Positions 1 through 7,900 of a stretch of 64,000 nt of DNA are shown one piece after another (within the stretch, counting starts at the first letter, position 1; each line of letters begins with the position of its first letter). The DNA is from Anabaena cylindrica PCC 7122 (GTDB taxonomy: Bacteria; Cyanobacteriota; Cyanobacteriia; Cyanobacteriales; Nostocaceae). The stretch covers positions 1,802,001 through 1,866,000 of the forward strand of contig NC_019771.1 of NCBI RefSeq assembly GCF_000317695.1, given 5' to 3'. The translations under genes were made by a program, and so were the position numbers. The notes beneath the pieces were generated by a model, which did not search any database, was not told the DNA's origin, and saw only the letters and a list, made by a program, of their open reading frames with translations.

Positions 1-54
1 TCCTCCCGTTGCGGTGATACCCACTAACTTTAAAAACTGGTCTAGCTTAATCAT
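1..54 (-). CDS. S4-domain RNA-binding protein, N-terminal fragment (partial)
   Basis: Only the first 18 codons lie in the window; the gene runs off the left edge. The ATG is the complement of positions 52-54 and the peptide begins M-I-K-L-D-Q-F-L-K-L-V-G-I and continues to a T-G-G. That opening is typical of the small YaaA/YbcJ-type proteins made of a single S4 RNA-binding domain, in which I-K-L-D-x-F-L-K is the first helix. Function beyond RNA binding cannot be judged from this fragment. It is divergent from menB, with about 310 bp between them. Confidence 0.6.
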   Translation of the reverse strand, partial: MIKLDQFLKLVGITATGG

Positions 55-362
55 GTTAAAACTGGTAGAGAATAAATAATTGTCGTTGCTTTTTTACTTT
101 TAAGAAAGGCGATGGGCTACACCGCATCAGAAGCGATCGCAGATTATTCTATCCTTAAATACCTTATTTTTTGTTCTTACTTACGGAATATGGCCTGAGA
201 TAAGGTTATTAAGGTACGTCAAATTGCTTGATTGTTACCGAATTATAGAGTTTGATGTACCTTAAAAAACGCTTATTATCAAGCTAGAAATACCAACTTA
301 AATTATCTATTTTTCTTAACTCCGCGATAAAATTTTCTAGCACAATAACGTACTTCATACCC
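55..362. other. Intergenic region between S4-domain gene and menB
   Basis: AT-rich divergent spacer of 308 bp holding both promoters. One HIP1 site (GCGATCGC) lies near 135-142. No convincing operator, hairpin terminator or small ORF was seen. Confidence 0.5.
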
Positions 363-1196
363 ATGCAAATAGACTGGAAAACCGTCAAAGCCTACGAAGA
401 TATCCTGTATCAAAAAACCGACGGTATCGCTAAAATCACCATCAACCGTCCCCATAAACGTAATGCTTTTCGCCCTAAGACAGTTTTTGAATTATACGAA
501 GCTTTTTGTGATGCCCGTGAAGATACCAACATTGGCGTAGTTTTATTTATGGGCGCAGGCCCCCACACAGATGGTAAATATGCTTTCTGTTCTGGTGGTG
601 ATCAAAGTGTACGCGGACAAGCTGGTTATGTTGATGATGCAGGTATTCCCCGTTTAAACGTTTTGGACTTGCAACGTCTCATTCGTTCCATGCCAAAAGT
701 AGTAATCGCGTTAGTTGCTGGATATGCCATTGGTGGTGGTCACGTTTTACATCTAATTTGTGACCTTACAATTGCTGCCGATAACGCCATTTTTGGACAA
801 ACAGGCCCCAAAGTTGGCAGTTTTGATGGTGGTTTTGGTGCGAGTTACCTAGCACGGATAGTAGGACAAAAAAAAGCACGAGAAATTTGGTATCTTTGTC
901 GTCAATATAATGCCGAACAAGCTTTAGAAATGGGTTTAGTTAATACTGTCGTCCCCATAGAACAACTAGAAACTGAAGGTATACAATGGGCGCAAGAAAT
1001 CTTAGAAAAAAGCCCCATTGCTATTCGTTGTCTCAAAGCTGCATTTAACGCTGACTGTGATGGACAAGCTGGTTTACAAGAACTAGCTGGTAATGCCACC
1101 CTACTCTATTACATGACAGAGGAAGGATCTGAAGGAAAACAAGCCTTTCTCGAAAAACGTCCCCCGAATTTTCGTGAATTTCCTTGGTTACCTTAA
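363..1196 (+). CDS. menB: 1,4-dihydroxy-2-naphthoyl-CoA synthase
   Basis: This is a crotonase-superfamily enzyme that closes the second naphthoquinone ring, turning o-succinylbenzoyl-CoA into 1,4-dihydroxy-2-naphthoyl-CoA. In cyanobacteria that pathway makes phylloquinone, the A1 cofactor of photosystem I. The 277-aa length is normal for MenB. Visible family marks are the FCSGGDQ segment near residues 75-81, the oxyanion-hole region GYAIGGGH near 120, the MenB-type GSFDGGFG motif near 153, and the C-terminal FREFPWLP ending. The start is the first ATG and gives a full-length N-terminus. No other men genes are adjacent. A hairpin follows the stop. Confidence 0.96.
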   Translation: MQIDWKTVKAYEDILYQKTDGIAKITINRPHKRNAFRPKTVFELYEAFCDAREDTNIGVVLFMGAGPHTDGKYAFCSGGDQSVRGQAGYVDDAGIPRLNVLDLQRLIRSMPKVVIALVAGYAIGGGHVLHLICDLTIAADNAIFGQTGPKVGSFDGGFGASYLARIVGQKKAREIWYLCRQYNAEQALEMGLVNTVVPIEQLETEGIQWAQEILEKSPIAIRCLKAAFNADCDGQAGLQELAGNATLLYYMTEEGSEGKQAFLEKRPPNFREFPWLP

Positions 1197-1208
1197 AATA
1201 ATGGCAAA

Positions 1209-1233
1209 ATCGCACCTGTTAGCAAGGTGCGAT
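1209..1233 (+). terminator. Hairpin after menB, possible terminator
   Basis: A 9-bp perfect stem (ATCGCACCT / AGGTGCGAT) with a 7-nt loop lies 13 nt after the menB stop. It is not followed by a good T-run, so it may be an mRNA-stabilising hairpin rather than an intrinsic terminator. Confidence 0.4.
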
Positions 1234-1333
1234 CTTGGAAAAGTAAAAATTGGCAAAACTTAAAATTTTAAAGTCAAATTTTATTTCAAACAAAGAAAAA
1301 ATTGATTACAGTAATTACAGTAATAAAGGGCAA

Positions 1334-1648
1334 CTAAATTAGGATTGCTGTCGTCTTGACTTCTTGTGGCGAAGAAACTGGTATTTCTTCCACAGGAGCA
1401 AGTGCTGGAACTTCTAAATCTGAGTTTAAGGTTTGAGCCACAGGTAATACTGGTTTTGCTACTGGTAAACTCCAAGAATCTTCTAAAGTTTCCCAAGGAG
1501 GTGCAAAAGCTGGTAGTGCTAAATGGCACGCTTTCCAAGTACTTTGCACTGGTGCGCCCAATTTCTGACACATTCCACCACGACGACCCTCTGGTTGGTA
1601 ATGACGGCAATATCGACAGGCAGATGTTAAATGGTGATTAGGTTTCAT
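1334..1648 (-). CDS. Small Cys-rich conserved-looking cyanobacterial protein
   Basis: This 104-aa protein of unknown function has a structured N-terminal half and a Pro/Val-rich, low-complexity C-terminal half. The first 45 residues hold C11 and C14 (CRYC), C27 and C42 in a CxxC...C...C spacing that could bind a metal, within a basic segment RHYQPEGRRGG. I associate this N-terminal pattern with small hypothetical proteins found across cyanobacteria, but cannot name a family. The opposite strand also has an open frame over the same bases, but it lacks any recognisable protein features. Two other minus-strand frames here are shadows. Confidence 0.6.
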   Translation of the reverse strand: MKPNHHLTSACRYCRHYQPEGRRGGMCQKLGAPVQSTWKACHLALPAFAPPWETLEDSWSLPVAKPVLPVAQTLNSDLEVPALAPVEEIPVSSPQEVKTTAILI

Positions 1649-2073
1649 TTGGGTTCATCTTTAGTGCCGTTTAGGGCTGGTTATCACACTTAAATATTTT
1701 CCTTCTATGACAAAATAGGTATAAGAGCCAAAAAGGTATTATTTTATCTGGGTTCTAGCTATTTTTATTAAAAAATAAACTTTAGGATGTCTTTAGAATC
1801 TTGTTATATATGTAAATAATTACTAGAGTGGTTACATACTTGTTTTTGGCTAAAAAGCATTGGGGATCAAAGTTAAAAGTTTAGCTTTAGATTTAGTCAG
1901 GTTTTAAAACTATTCCTTCACACACTCCTAAATCACACTTTATTAGGATAATTCATCAGTTTCATAGCTCAAGGCTAGATATGATAGCAGATAATTTTCT
2001 AATATCTAAAAAAAATTCCTGAACTCCTGACTCCTGACTCCGAACTCCGAACTCCAAACTCCGAACTCCCCCC
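1649..2073. other. Intergenic region with degenerate heptamer repeats
   Basis: 425 bp, mostly AT-rich. Positions about 2020-2071 hold a degenerate run of 7-mers (CTGACTC / CGAACTC variants) of the kind seen elsewhere in the window. The minus-strand gene upstream (DciA-like) ends at 2074, directly against this array. No further gene was seen. Confidence 0.5.
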
Positions 2074-2619
2074 TTAACACTGTTTAGCCGCACAGGGAGA
2101 ACAAACAAGCCAACGCTGGAGTTCACCGGGTGGGGTGGGACATTGACACTGGGGACAAAGGGGTAAATTGTGCGATCGCTCTTGCATAGCCATAGCCCAA
2201 AGAGCAAACGCAGTCTGAGCATCATCAACAGATTTTCTAACTTCAGGTTCAGAACCACTCTTAACACCGAGGTAACTGGGATGTTCTGGTGGTGAAACCG
2301 TTGGAGGTTGATTTCCTTTTAATGGCGTAAGCTTCCATTCAGCAGTTGAGAACCGAACATCCATCAAAGGCGCAGATAACTTTTTATTTAACTTTACAAG
2401 TATGGCATTGCGTCCAAAAGTTAAATTTTGCGCCCAAGCAGCACTAGAAGTTGCTACCCATAACACATCTCGCTGAATTGACACAGGACGAGTTTGAGCA
2501 GCAACCTTAGCACCAACAACTTCTACCCAAAACTTAAGCACGTATTGAAATGGTTGCTCTTGCCATTTGGCTTTCTGTTCCAGAATGCCTAAAATATCAT
2601 TAACAGATTTGAATGACAT
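2074..2619 (-). CDS. DUF721/DciA-like protein with C-terminal Cys4 motif
   Basis: 181 aa. Residues ~1-100 match the DUF721/DciA fold: short N-terminal helix (NDILGILEQ), the FWVEVVGAKVAAQTRP segment, and a beta-rich stretch ending AWAQNLTFGRNAILVKLN. DciA is the widespread ancestral loader of the replicative helicase DnaB in bacteria without DnaC/DnaI. The C-terminal 40 residues carry CPQC...C followed by CSPCAAKQC, a zinc-ribbon-like set of cysteines not part of the minimal DciA domain. The gene is divergent from the SPOR-domain gene with only 25 bp between start codons, so the promoters must overlap. The name is by domain resemblance. Confidence 0.7.
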   Translation of the reverse strand: MSFKSVNDILGILEQKAKWQEQPFQYVLKFWVEVVGAKVAAQTRPVSIQRDVLWVATSSAAWAQNLTFGRNAILVKLNKKLSAPLMDVRFSTAEWKLTPLKGNQPPTVSPPEHPSYLGVKSGSEPEVRKSVDDAQTAFALWAMAMQERSHNLPLCPQCQCPTPPGELQRWLVCSPCAAKQC

Positions 2620-2644
2620 CTTTAATATCCAAACAAAGTAAACA

Positions 2645-3832
2645 ATGAGTCAAAATCCCATAATCGATTCTGGCACTCAACCGCCTAACCAGTCTGGCTT
2701 AAAGCCAGTACTAGCCACAGCACTGGCGAGTTTAGAAGTGCAGCTAGATCAAGAGTTAACTCGATACCGACGCACACGCAGTGGATTTCGTCCGCCAAAA
2801 CAAGTTGGTGTAGAGACTTACATGAGTAATCAACCTCAACAAAATGGCACGACTGCAACACTGGAGAAAACTCAGTCAGCAGTAGAAGTCAACACTAACC
2901 CAATTCCCCAGCAAAGCCCATCCCCAGAGATAGACAAACAGGCAGAAATTGATCATTTGCATCTGTCTTCTAGCCAAGAGTCTAGCAAAACAGAAACTCC
3001 AGCAGATGCAACATCCATCAGCAGCATAGTACCGACAAAGGCTAAGGCTTCTGAACATCAAGTTCTCCTCCCAGCGGAGGATACTTCTAAACAGCCAGAT
3101 GATTATTTAGAATCTAGTGAAGCACTGCTACGGAGTTTGACTGAAGAACAAGCACCAATAAAGAAATCAAGTAATTCTAGTGACAGCTTGCTGTCACCTT
3201 TGGGGATTGGTTCTATGCTACTGCTGTTATTGGCTAGTCTGACTTTAGGTTATGTGGTATTCAATCCCAAAACTTTACCGCAATTGAATTTAAGTAAATT
3301 ATTTAACGTTACTTCTTCATCAAATACTGTAAATCCTGAAATAACTGAGAGTAATACCCCACCGATAGCAGTACCAGAAATTACACCAATACCCAAATAT
3401 CCTAATTTGGCTACTCGTGAATTTCCAGAAGTGAAAGATCCTAATGATGTAGTGGGTTTGAAACCTAAAGTCCAACCAACTCCGACAGCAATACCTCAAG
3501 CTATTGCCGTCCAAACTCCAAAAAATCCAGTAATTCCCCAAACTTCAGTTCCCCCTGTCCCCCCTGTCACTCCAACACCTCAGCCTCAGTCAACGGCAAC
3601 CTCACCAACGCTAAATGAAGAAATTCAACCATCCTCAGATGGGTTCTATTATGTGGTAGTTGATAATCAAGGCGCTGGTGCTTTAACTGCTGCGCGGCAA
3701 GTAGTTCCTGATGCCTATTTATCCCCTAACCAAAAATATATTTATCTGGGTGCGTTGAAGACTAAAGAGGAAGTAAAACTCAGGTTGCAACAATTAAAAG
3801 CAAAGGGAATTAACGCTAGTGTACAGAAGTAG
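2645..3832 (+). CDS. Single-pass membrane protein with C-terminal SPOR-like domain
   Basis: 395 aa. Residues 1-180 are polar and low-complexity, presumably cytoplasmic. One transmembrane helix is at about 183-206 (LLSPLGIGSMLLLLLASLTLGYV). A Pro/Thr/Gln-rich linker runs to about 320. The last ~70 residues have the SPOR shape: YYVVVDNQG beta strand, a helix, AYLSPNQKYIYLG, then a helix with KEEVKLRLQQLKAKG. SPOR domains bind denuded peptidoglycan at division sites. The layout (inside tail, one TM, outside linker, SPOR) is that of a cell-division or envelope protein. It shares a 25-bp divergent spacer with the DciA-like gene. No specific gene name can be given. Confidence 0.75.
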   Translation: MSQNPIIDSGTQPPNQSGLKPVLATALASLEVQLDQELTRYRRTRSGFRPPKQVGVETYMSNQPQQNGTTATLEKTQSAVEVNTNPIPQQSPSPEIDKQAEIDHLHLSSSQESSKTETPADATSISSIVPTKAKASEHQVLLPAEDTSKQPDDYLESSEALLRSLTEEQAPIKKSSNSSDSLLSPLGIGSMLLLLLASLTLGYVVFNPKTLPQLNLSKLFNVTSSSNTVNPEITESNTPPIAVPEITPIPKYPNLATREFPEVKDPNDVVGLKPKVQPTPTAIPQAIAVQTPKNPVIPQTSVPPVPPVTPTPQPQSTATSPTLNEEIQPSSDGFYYVVVDNQGAGALTAARQVVPDAYLSPNQKYIYLGALKTKEEVKLRLQQLKAKGINASVQK

Positions 3833-3866
3833 ACAGGGGGGCAGGGGAGCAGGGGAGCAGGGGAGA
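3833..3866. repeat. Short GC-rich tandem repeat (GGGGAGCA units)
   Basis: About four imperfect units of an 8-mer of the type GGGGAGCA follow the SPOR gene stop. This is a short low-complexity tract between two co-oriented genes. Confidence 0.6.
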
Positions 3867-3935
3867 ATAATTTATTAGCAATTAGCAATTACTCCCTTCC
3901 CAGTCCTCAATCCCCCCTAATGGAGCATAGCCAAG

Positions 3936-4613
3936 ATGGAAGTGATGAAGCGTATTCTGCGGGTAATTCGTTCTAATCTCAATGATTTGGTCAACGGTGC
4001 TGAAGATCCGGAAAAAGTGATGGAGAGAGCTTTTCTGGAGATGCAGGAAAATCTGGTGCAATTGCGGCAAGGGGTTGCTTGTGCGATCGCAACTCAAAAA
4101 CGTACTGAGCGTCAAGCGATCGCTGCTCAATCCCAAGTAGAAGAATGGTATCGTCGCGCCCAACTAGCTTTGCAACAAGGTAATGAATCTCTAGCGCGGG
4201 AAGCTCTCACCAAACGCCAAGCTTACCAAGAAACTAGTGCTTCTCTCTCTTTGCAAATGGATCAGCAACAAGTAGTTGTAGGGAAGTTGAAACAGGATAT
4301 GCGGACACTAGAGTTAAAAATTGTGGAGGTAAAAACCAAAAAAGATATGTACATTGCTCGCGCTCGTTCTGCCCAGGCATCTTATAAACTTCAGGAAATG
4401 CTGAGTGGAGTTTCTGCTACAACCAGCTTGAGCGCTTGGGAACGGATGGAAGAAAAAGTTTTACAGATGGAAGCACAAACAGAAGTAATTGCTCAACTTA
4501 GTAGTGATGATCTGGAAACAAGATTTGCTAAGTTGAAATCTAGTAATAACATTGATGCTGAACTGACAGCGATGAAAACTCAGATGTTAGGCGAGGTAGA
4601 TCAAAAAACGTAG
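3936..4613 (+). CDS. PspA/IM30 family protein
   Basis: 225-aa, almost wholly alpha-helical protein of the PspA/IM30 (ESCRT-III-like) family. The N-terminus R-V-I-R-S-N-L-N-D-L-V-N-G-A-E-D-P-E-K matches the family helix, followed by long heptad coiled coils and a conserved ERMEEKV segment near residue 170. Such proteins polymerise on membranes and help keep them intact. The first residues (MEVMKRILR) replace the usual MGLFDR amphipathic start. It lacks the C-terminal extension present in the second copy, so it is better called PspA-like. Vipp1 follows 282 bp downstream in the same direction, which suggests an old tandem duplication. Confidence 0.9.
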   Translation: MEVMKRILRVIRSNLNDLVNGAEDPEKVMERAFLEMQENLVQLRQGVACAIATQKRTERQAIAAQSQVEEWYRRAQLALQQGNESLAREALTKRQAYQETSASLSLQMDQQQVVVGKLKQDMRTLELKIVEVKTKKDMYIARARSAQASYKLQEMLSGVSATTSLSAWERMEEKVLQMEAQTEVIAQLSSDDLETRFAKLKSSNNIDAELTAMKTQMLGEVDQKT

Positions 4614-4895
4614 GCAGATGGGGAGATGAGGAGATGGGAAGATGTGGAAGATCTTCTCTTCACTACTGATAGTGTAAAGTGGTGTAAGCCTTACTCCTGT
4701 AGGGACAGATTGCAATACGCCCCTACAAAACTACTTACCTGACATTAAAGTAGCTGAATTATAGTGTCATGATTCAGAATGGAGAGAGGATACCAATCCA
4801 AACTGAAAAGATTAAATTTAAACAGGTAGCTATTAAACAATACAAAAGCTAACTTTCCAACAAAGCGCGTAAACCTCAACAGGAACAACAAACTT
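4614..4895. other. Spacer between pspA-like and vipp1 genes
   Basis: 282 bp. It opens with a GAGATG-type low-complexity repeat (about 4617-4650), then has a 30-bp imperfect palindrome, then an AT-rich stretch that should hold the vipp1 promoter. The presence of repeats argues for separate transcription of the two paralogues. Confidence 0.5.
4698..4727. repeat. 30-bp imperfect palindrome
   Basis: The arms read TGTAGGGACAGATTG and CAATACGCCCCTACA, a near-perfect inverted repeat with no loop. I know palindromes of this kind (TAGGGGCG...CGCCCCTA) as interspersed intergenic elements in cyanobacteria. Confidence 0.6.
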
Positions 4896-5675
4896 ATGGG
4901 ATTATTTGATCGTCTTAAAAGAGTAATTGGTTCTAATGTTAACGATCTGATCAGTAAAGCCGAAGATCCAGAAAAAATGCTAGAACAAGCCATCCTGGAA
5001 ATGCAGGAAGACTTGGTACAGCTACGTCAGGGGGTGGCTCAAGCGATCGCAGCCCAAAAACGAACCGAGAAACAGTACAATGATGGGCAAAATGAAATCA
5101 ACAAATGGCAACGCAACGCCCAACTAGCTCTGCAAAAAGGTGACGAAAACCTGGCACGTCAAGCTTTGGAGCGCAAAAAGACCTACACAGAAACCGGTAC
5201 AGCCCTCAAAGCTAGCCTAGATCAGCAAGTTACTCAGGTAGATAGCCTGAAGCGCAATTTAATCCAACTAGAGAGCAAGATTTCTGAAGCTAAAACCAAG
5301 AAAGAAATGCTCAAAGCCCGGATTACTACCGCTAAAGCCCAAGAGCAACTGCAAGGTATGGTCAGCGGGATGAATACCAGTAGCGCCATGTCTGCTTTTG
5401 AGCGCATGGAAGAAAAGGTAATGATCCAGGAAGCCCGCGCTCAATCTATGGGAGAGTTGGCAGGTGCAGATTTAGAAAGCCAATTTGCACGTTTAGAATC
5501 TGGTAGTGATGTAGATGATGAATTAGCAGCCCTAAAAGCATCATTAGCACCTGCACCCGCACCCATAGCAGAATTACCCCCCTCTCAACCAACCAGTACT
5601 GCTAAACCTGTAGAAACTGCTGAACCGGTGGATTCTGAGTTGGAAGCCCTACGAAAGCAATTGGATCAAATGTAA
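4896..5675 (+). CDS. vipp1: Vipp1/IM30 thylakoid membrane-remodelling protein
   Basis: 259 aa. It begins with the family amphipathic helix MGLFDRLKRVIGSN, followed by the coiled-coil PspA core (AEDPEKMLEQAILEMQEDL; ERMEEKVMIQEARAQSMGEL near residue 170). It then has an Ala/Pro-rich linker and a final helix DSELEALRKQLDQM. This C-terminal extension beyond about residue 220 distinguishes Vipp1 from PspA. Vipp1 forms ESCRT-III-like rings and is needed for thylakoid biogenesis and repair. It follows the shorter paralogue. A strong hairpin terminator lies 25 bp after the stop. Confidence 0.93.
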   Translation: MGLFDRLKRVIGSNVNDLISKAEDPEKMLEQAILEMQEDLVQLRQGVAQAIAAQKRTEKQYNDGQNEINKWQRNAQLALQKGDENLARQALERKKTYTETGTALKASLDQQVTQVDSLKRNLIQLESKISEAKTKKEMLKARITTAKAQEQLQGMVSGMNTSSAMSAFERMEEKVMIQEARAQSMGELAGADLESQFARLESGSDVDDELAALKASLAPAPAPIAELPPSQPTSTAKPVETAEPVDSELEALRKQLDQM

Positions 5676-5700
5676 AACGTTTGCAGACAAGAAACTTGAG

Positions 5701-5732
5701 AAAATCCCGCACCTCTTAGTTGTGGGATTTTG
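5701..5732 (+). terminator. Rho-independent terminator of vipp1
   Basis: An 11-bp stem (AAAATCCCGCA pairing with TGTGGGATTTT, one G-T wobble) is followed by TTTTGCTT. It lies 25 bp after the vipp1 stop codon. Confidence 0.75.
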
Positions 5733-5884
5733 CTTCCTTGGTAATGGGTAATTGGTAATTGGTAATGGGGATGAGTAATTAGTAAACTTCCTTCTGTCAC
5801 CTGTCACCTGTTCCCTGTTCCCTCAGATTGGGATAAAGTATTTTGTGTGTCAACTTTGATCAATGCCACCTAATGGAGACTTTA

Positions 5885-6220
5885 ATGAGTAAGGGTGTAA
5901 TCACTATCACTGATGCTGACTTTGAAACAGAAGTGTTAAAAGCCGATCAGCCTGTATTAGTTTACTTTTGGGCTTCCTGGTGTGGGCCTTGTCAATTGAT
6001 GTCGCCAATGATTAACCTAGCTGCTAACACTTACAGCGATCGCTTGAAAATTGTGAAAATGGAAATAGACCCCAATCCTTTAACTGTCAAACAGTATCAG
6101 GTGGAAGGTGTCCCAGCGTTAAGGCTAATTAGAGATAGCAAACTCATAGAATCCACAGAAGGAGTAATTACCAAAGATAAATTACTCAGCCTTTTAGAAC
6201 AGCATTTAAATAATAATTAG
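5885..6220 (+). CDS. Thioredoxin-like protein
   Basis: 111 aa with the thioredoxin fold: F-W-A-S-W-C-G-P-C with redox cysteines at about 33 and 36, the cis-proline segment VEGVPALRL, and the usual total length. It would act as a cytoplasmic dithiol-disulfide oxidoreductase. An upstream in-frame ATG at 5843 would add 14 residues of no family resemblance. The ATG at 5885 sits 6-8 nt after a GGAG and gives the normal N-terminus, so I prefer it. I cannot assign it to a named m-, x- or y-type thioredoxin. Confidence 0.88.
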   Translation: MSKGVITITDADFETEVLKADQPVLVYFWASWCGPCQLMSPMINLAANTYSDRLKIVKMEIDPNPLTVKQYQVEGVPALRLIRDSKLIESTEGVITKDKLLSLLEQHLNNN

Positions 6221-6221
6221 C

Positions 6222-6262
6222 AAATAATTCGTAATTCGTAATTCGTAATTCGTAATTGAAGA
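6222..6262. repeat. Heptamer tandem repeat (CGTAATT)n
   Basis: About four to five copies of the 7-mer CGTAATT directly follow the thioredoxin gene. A related inverted stretch (AATTACGAATTA) recurs near 6348. This is a short tandemly repeated repetitive (STRR) sequence of heterocystous cyanobacteria. Confidence 0.75.
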
Positions 6263-6390
6263 GGGTATGAGCCATCACCATAATCTTCGATTTGTTGGTC
6301 TGTAATCAGGGCTAATAATAATTATAATTACGGATTATAAATTATCAATTACGAATTATTTTGACTCATCAGCAACGACTAATGACTAAG

Positions 6391-7578
6391 ATGGAATTTG
6401 CAAAACGGTTACAACCTCTACAATCTAATGTATTTGCTGATATGGACAGAGCCAAGGCTATTGCTGTGGCTGCTGGACGGGAATTAATTGATTTATCTCT
6501 TGGTTCTTCCGATTTACCGGCGGAAAATCATGTCATTGAAGCGATCGCCAAATCTCTCTATGATCCTAGTACTCACGGTTATTTGCTGTTTCGGGGTACA
6601 AAAGGGTTTCGTCAAGCTGTGGCACAATGGTATGAACAAAAGTTCGGTATTAAAGTTGACCCAGAAACAGAAGTTTTACCTCTGATTGGTTCTCAGGAAG
6701 GAACTGCTCATTTACCTTTAGCAATTCTCAATCCCGGCGATTTTGCCCTATTATTAGACCCTGGTTATCCTTCCCATGTCGGAGGAGTTTATTTAGCTAG
6801 TGGGCAAATTTACACAATGCCATTAAAGGCAGAAAATAATTTTTTACCCGTGTTGACTGATATTCCCGCTTCAGTTTTGGCTCAGTCACGAATGATGGTA
6901 TTAAGCTATCCCCATAATCCCACCAGTGCGATCGCACCTTTATCTTTCTTCAAAGAAGCCGTAGCTTTTTGTCAGCAAAATAATATCGTCCTAGTTCACG
7001 ATTTCCCCTATGTAGATTTAGTTTTTACAGAAGCCGAAACTCCCAGTTCCCAATCCTTAGTTCCTTCAATTTTGCAAGCTGACCCAGAAAAAAGCGTCTC
7101 TATTGAGTTTTTTACCTTGTCGAAGTCTTACAATATGGGTGGTTTCCGCATAGGTTATGCGATCGGTAATGCCGAACTAATTCAAGCTTTAAGACAGGTA
7201 AAAGCCGCAGTTGACTTTAATCAATATTTAGGAATTTTAAATGGTGCGATCGCCGCACTGACAGGAAATCAAGCTGGTGTTAAAGTTGCCGTTGATACCT
7301 TCCGTCAACGCCGTGATACTTTTATAAATGCCTTACACCGTATTGGTTGGAACGTTCCCACACCCGAAGCAACAATGTACATTTGGGCAAAATTACCTGA
7401 ATATTGGAGTAACAATTCTATTGAATTCTGCACCGAGCTAGTGGAAAAAACAGGTGTAGCTGCTTCCCCTGGTGCAGGTTTTGGCAAAGCTGGAGAAGGC
7501 TATGTTCGTTTTGCTTTGGTACAAGAGCCAGATGTTTTAGAAACCGCTGTCGAGAGAATTGCAGAGTTTCTGAAATAA
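6391..7578 (+). CDS. PLP-dependent class I/II aminotransferase, LL-DAP-aminotransferase-like
   Basis: About 395 aa with fold-type I aminotransferase marks: FADMDRAKA N-terminus, LSLGSSDLP substrate loop, YPHNPTSA (Asn-Pro loop), VHDFPYVDLVF (Asp holding the PLP ring nitrogen) and the Schiff-base lysine in TLSKSYNMGGFRIGY near residue 243. This subgroup is often annotated as LL-diaminopimelate or aspartate aminotransferase; the substrate cannot be fixed by eye. Possible starts are TTG 6361, ATG 6382 and ATG 6391. The last gives a family-like start (MEFAKRLQPLQSN). Confidence 0.85.
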   Translation: MEFAKRLQPLQSNVFADMDRAKAIAVAAGRELIDLSLGSSDLPAENHVIEAIAKSLYDPSTHGYLLFRGTKGFRQAVAQWYEQKFGIKVDPETEVLPLIGSQEGTAHLPLAILNPGDFALLLDPGYPSHVGGVYLASGQIYTMPLKAENNFLPVLTDIPASVLAQSRMMVLSYPHNPTSAIAPLSFFKEAVAFCQQNNIVLVHDFPYVDLVFTEAETPSSQSLVPSILQADPEKSVSIEFFTLSKSYNMGGFRIGYAIGNAELIQALRQVKAAVDFNQYLGILNGAIAALTGNQAGVKVAVDTFRQRRDTFINALHRIGWNVPTPEATMYIWAKLPEYWSNNSIEFCTELVEKTGVAASPGAGFGKAGEGYVRFALVQEPDVLETAVERIAEFLK

Positions 7579-7900
7579 TTGTCAATTCAGACTTCTCTAG
7601 CTTCTCTAAGTAAATAGACGTAGATAAATACGGTAATAATCTTCATATTTTTATTGAAAAAATACAGTAGCTTTATCAAATAAACCGCTAAATTCCCTTA
7701 CAGTATATTTGTGTGTTCCACTATTAAATCGGCAATAGCTGCTACTTATTAGCAAACCTATTAGACATCTCCAAAAAATTAAATGTAAGTTTCCTAGAAC
7801 CCTTGTAGAGACGTTCTATGGAACTTCTCTACTTTTTGGAGATGTCTATTATTAACTCGGCCCAAAGATAGAAATAACTTTAAACTCAACTCTAAAAAAA
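7579..7900. other. Intergenic region upstream of the PEP-CTERM gene
   Basis: 322 bp. AT-rich apart from a palindromic mini-element at 7763-7847. The promoter of the PEP-CTERM gene presumably lies in the last 50 bp, but no clear -10/-35 pair could be chosen. Confidence 0.45.
7763..7847. mobile_element. 85-bp MITE-like element (family D)
   Basis: The ends are a perfect 15-bp inverted repeat (AGACATCTCCAAAAA and its complement), flanked on both sides by TA-rich sequence (CTATT / ATTA). The interior holds a second palindrome (GTAGAGACGTTC...GAACTTCTCTAC). There is no coding capacity. The structure fits a miniature inverted-repeat element mobilised by a TA-targeting (IS630-like) transposase. Confidence 0.7.

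Noticed and set aside
1366..1641. 91-aa plus-strand frame opposite the small Cys-rich gene
   Set aside because: No motif and unlikely composition; the opposite strand has the CxxC-containing protein.
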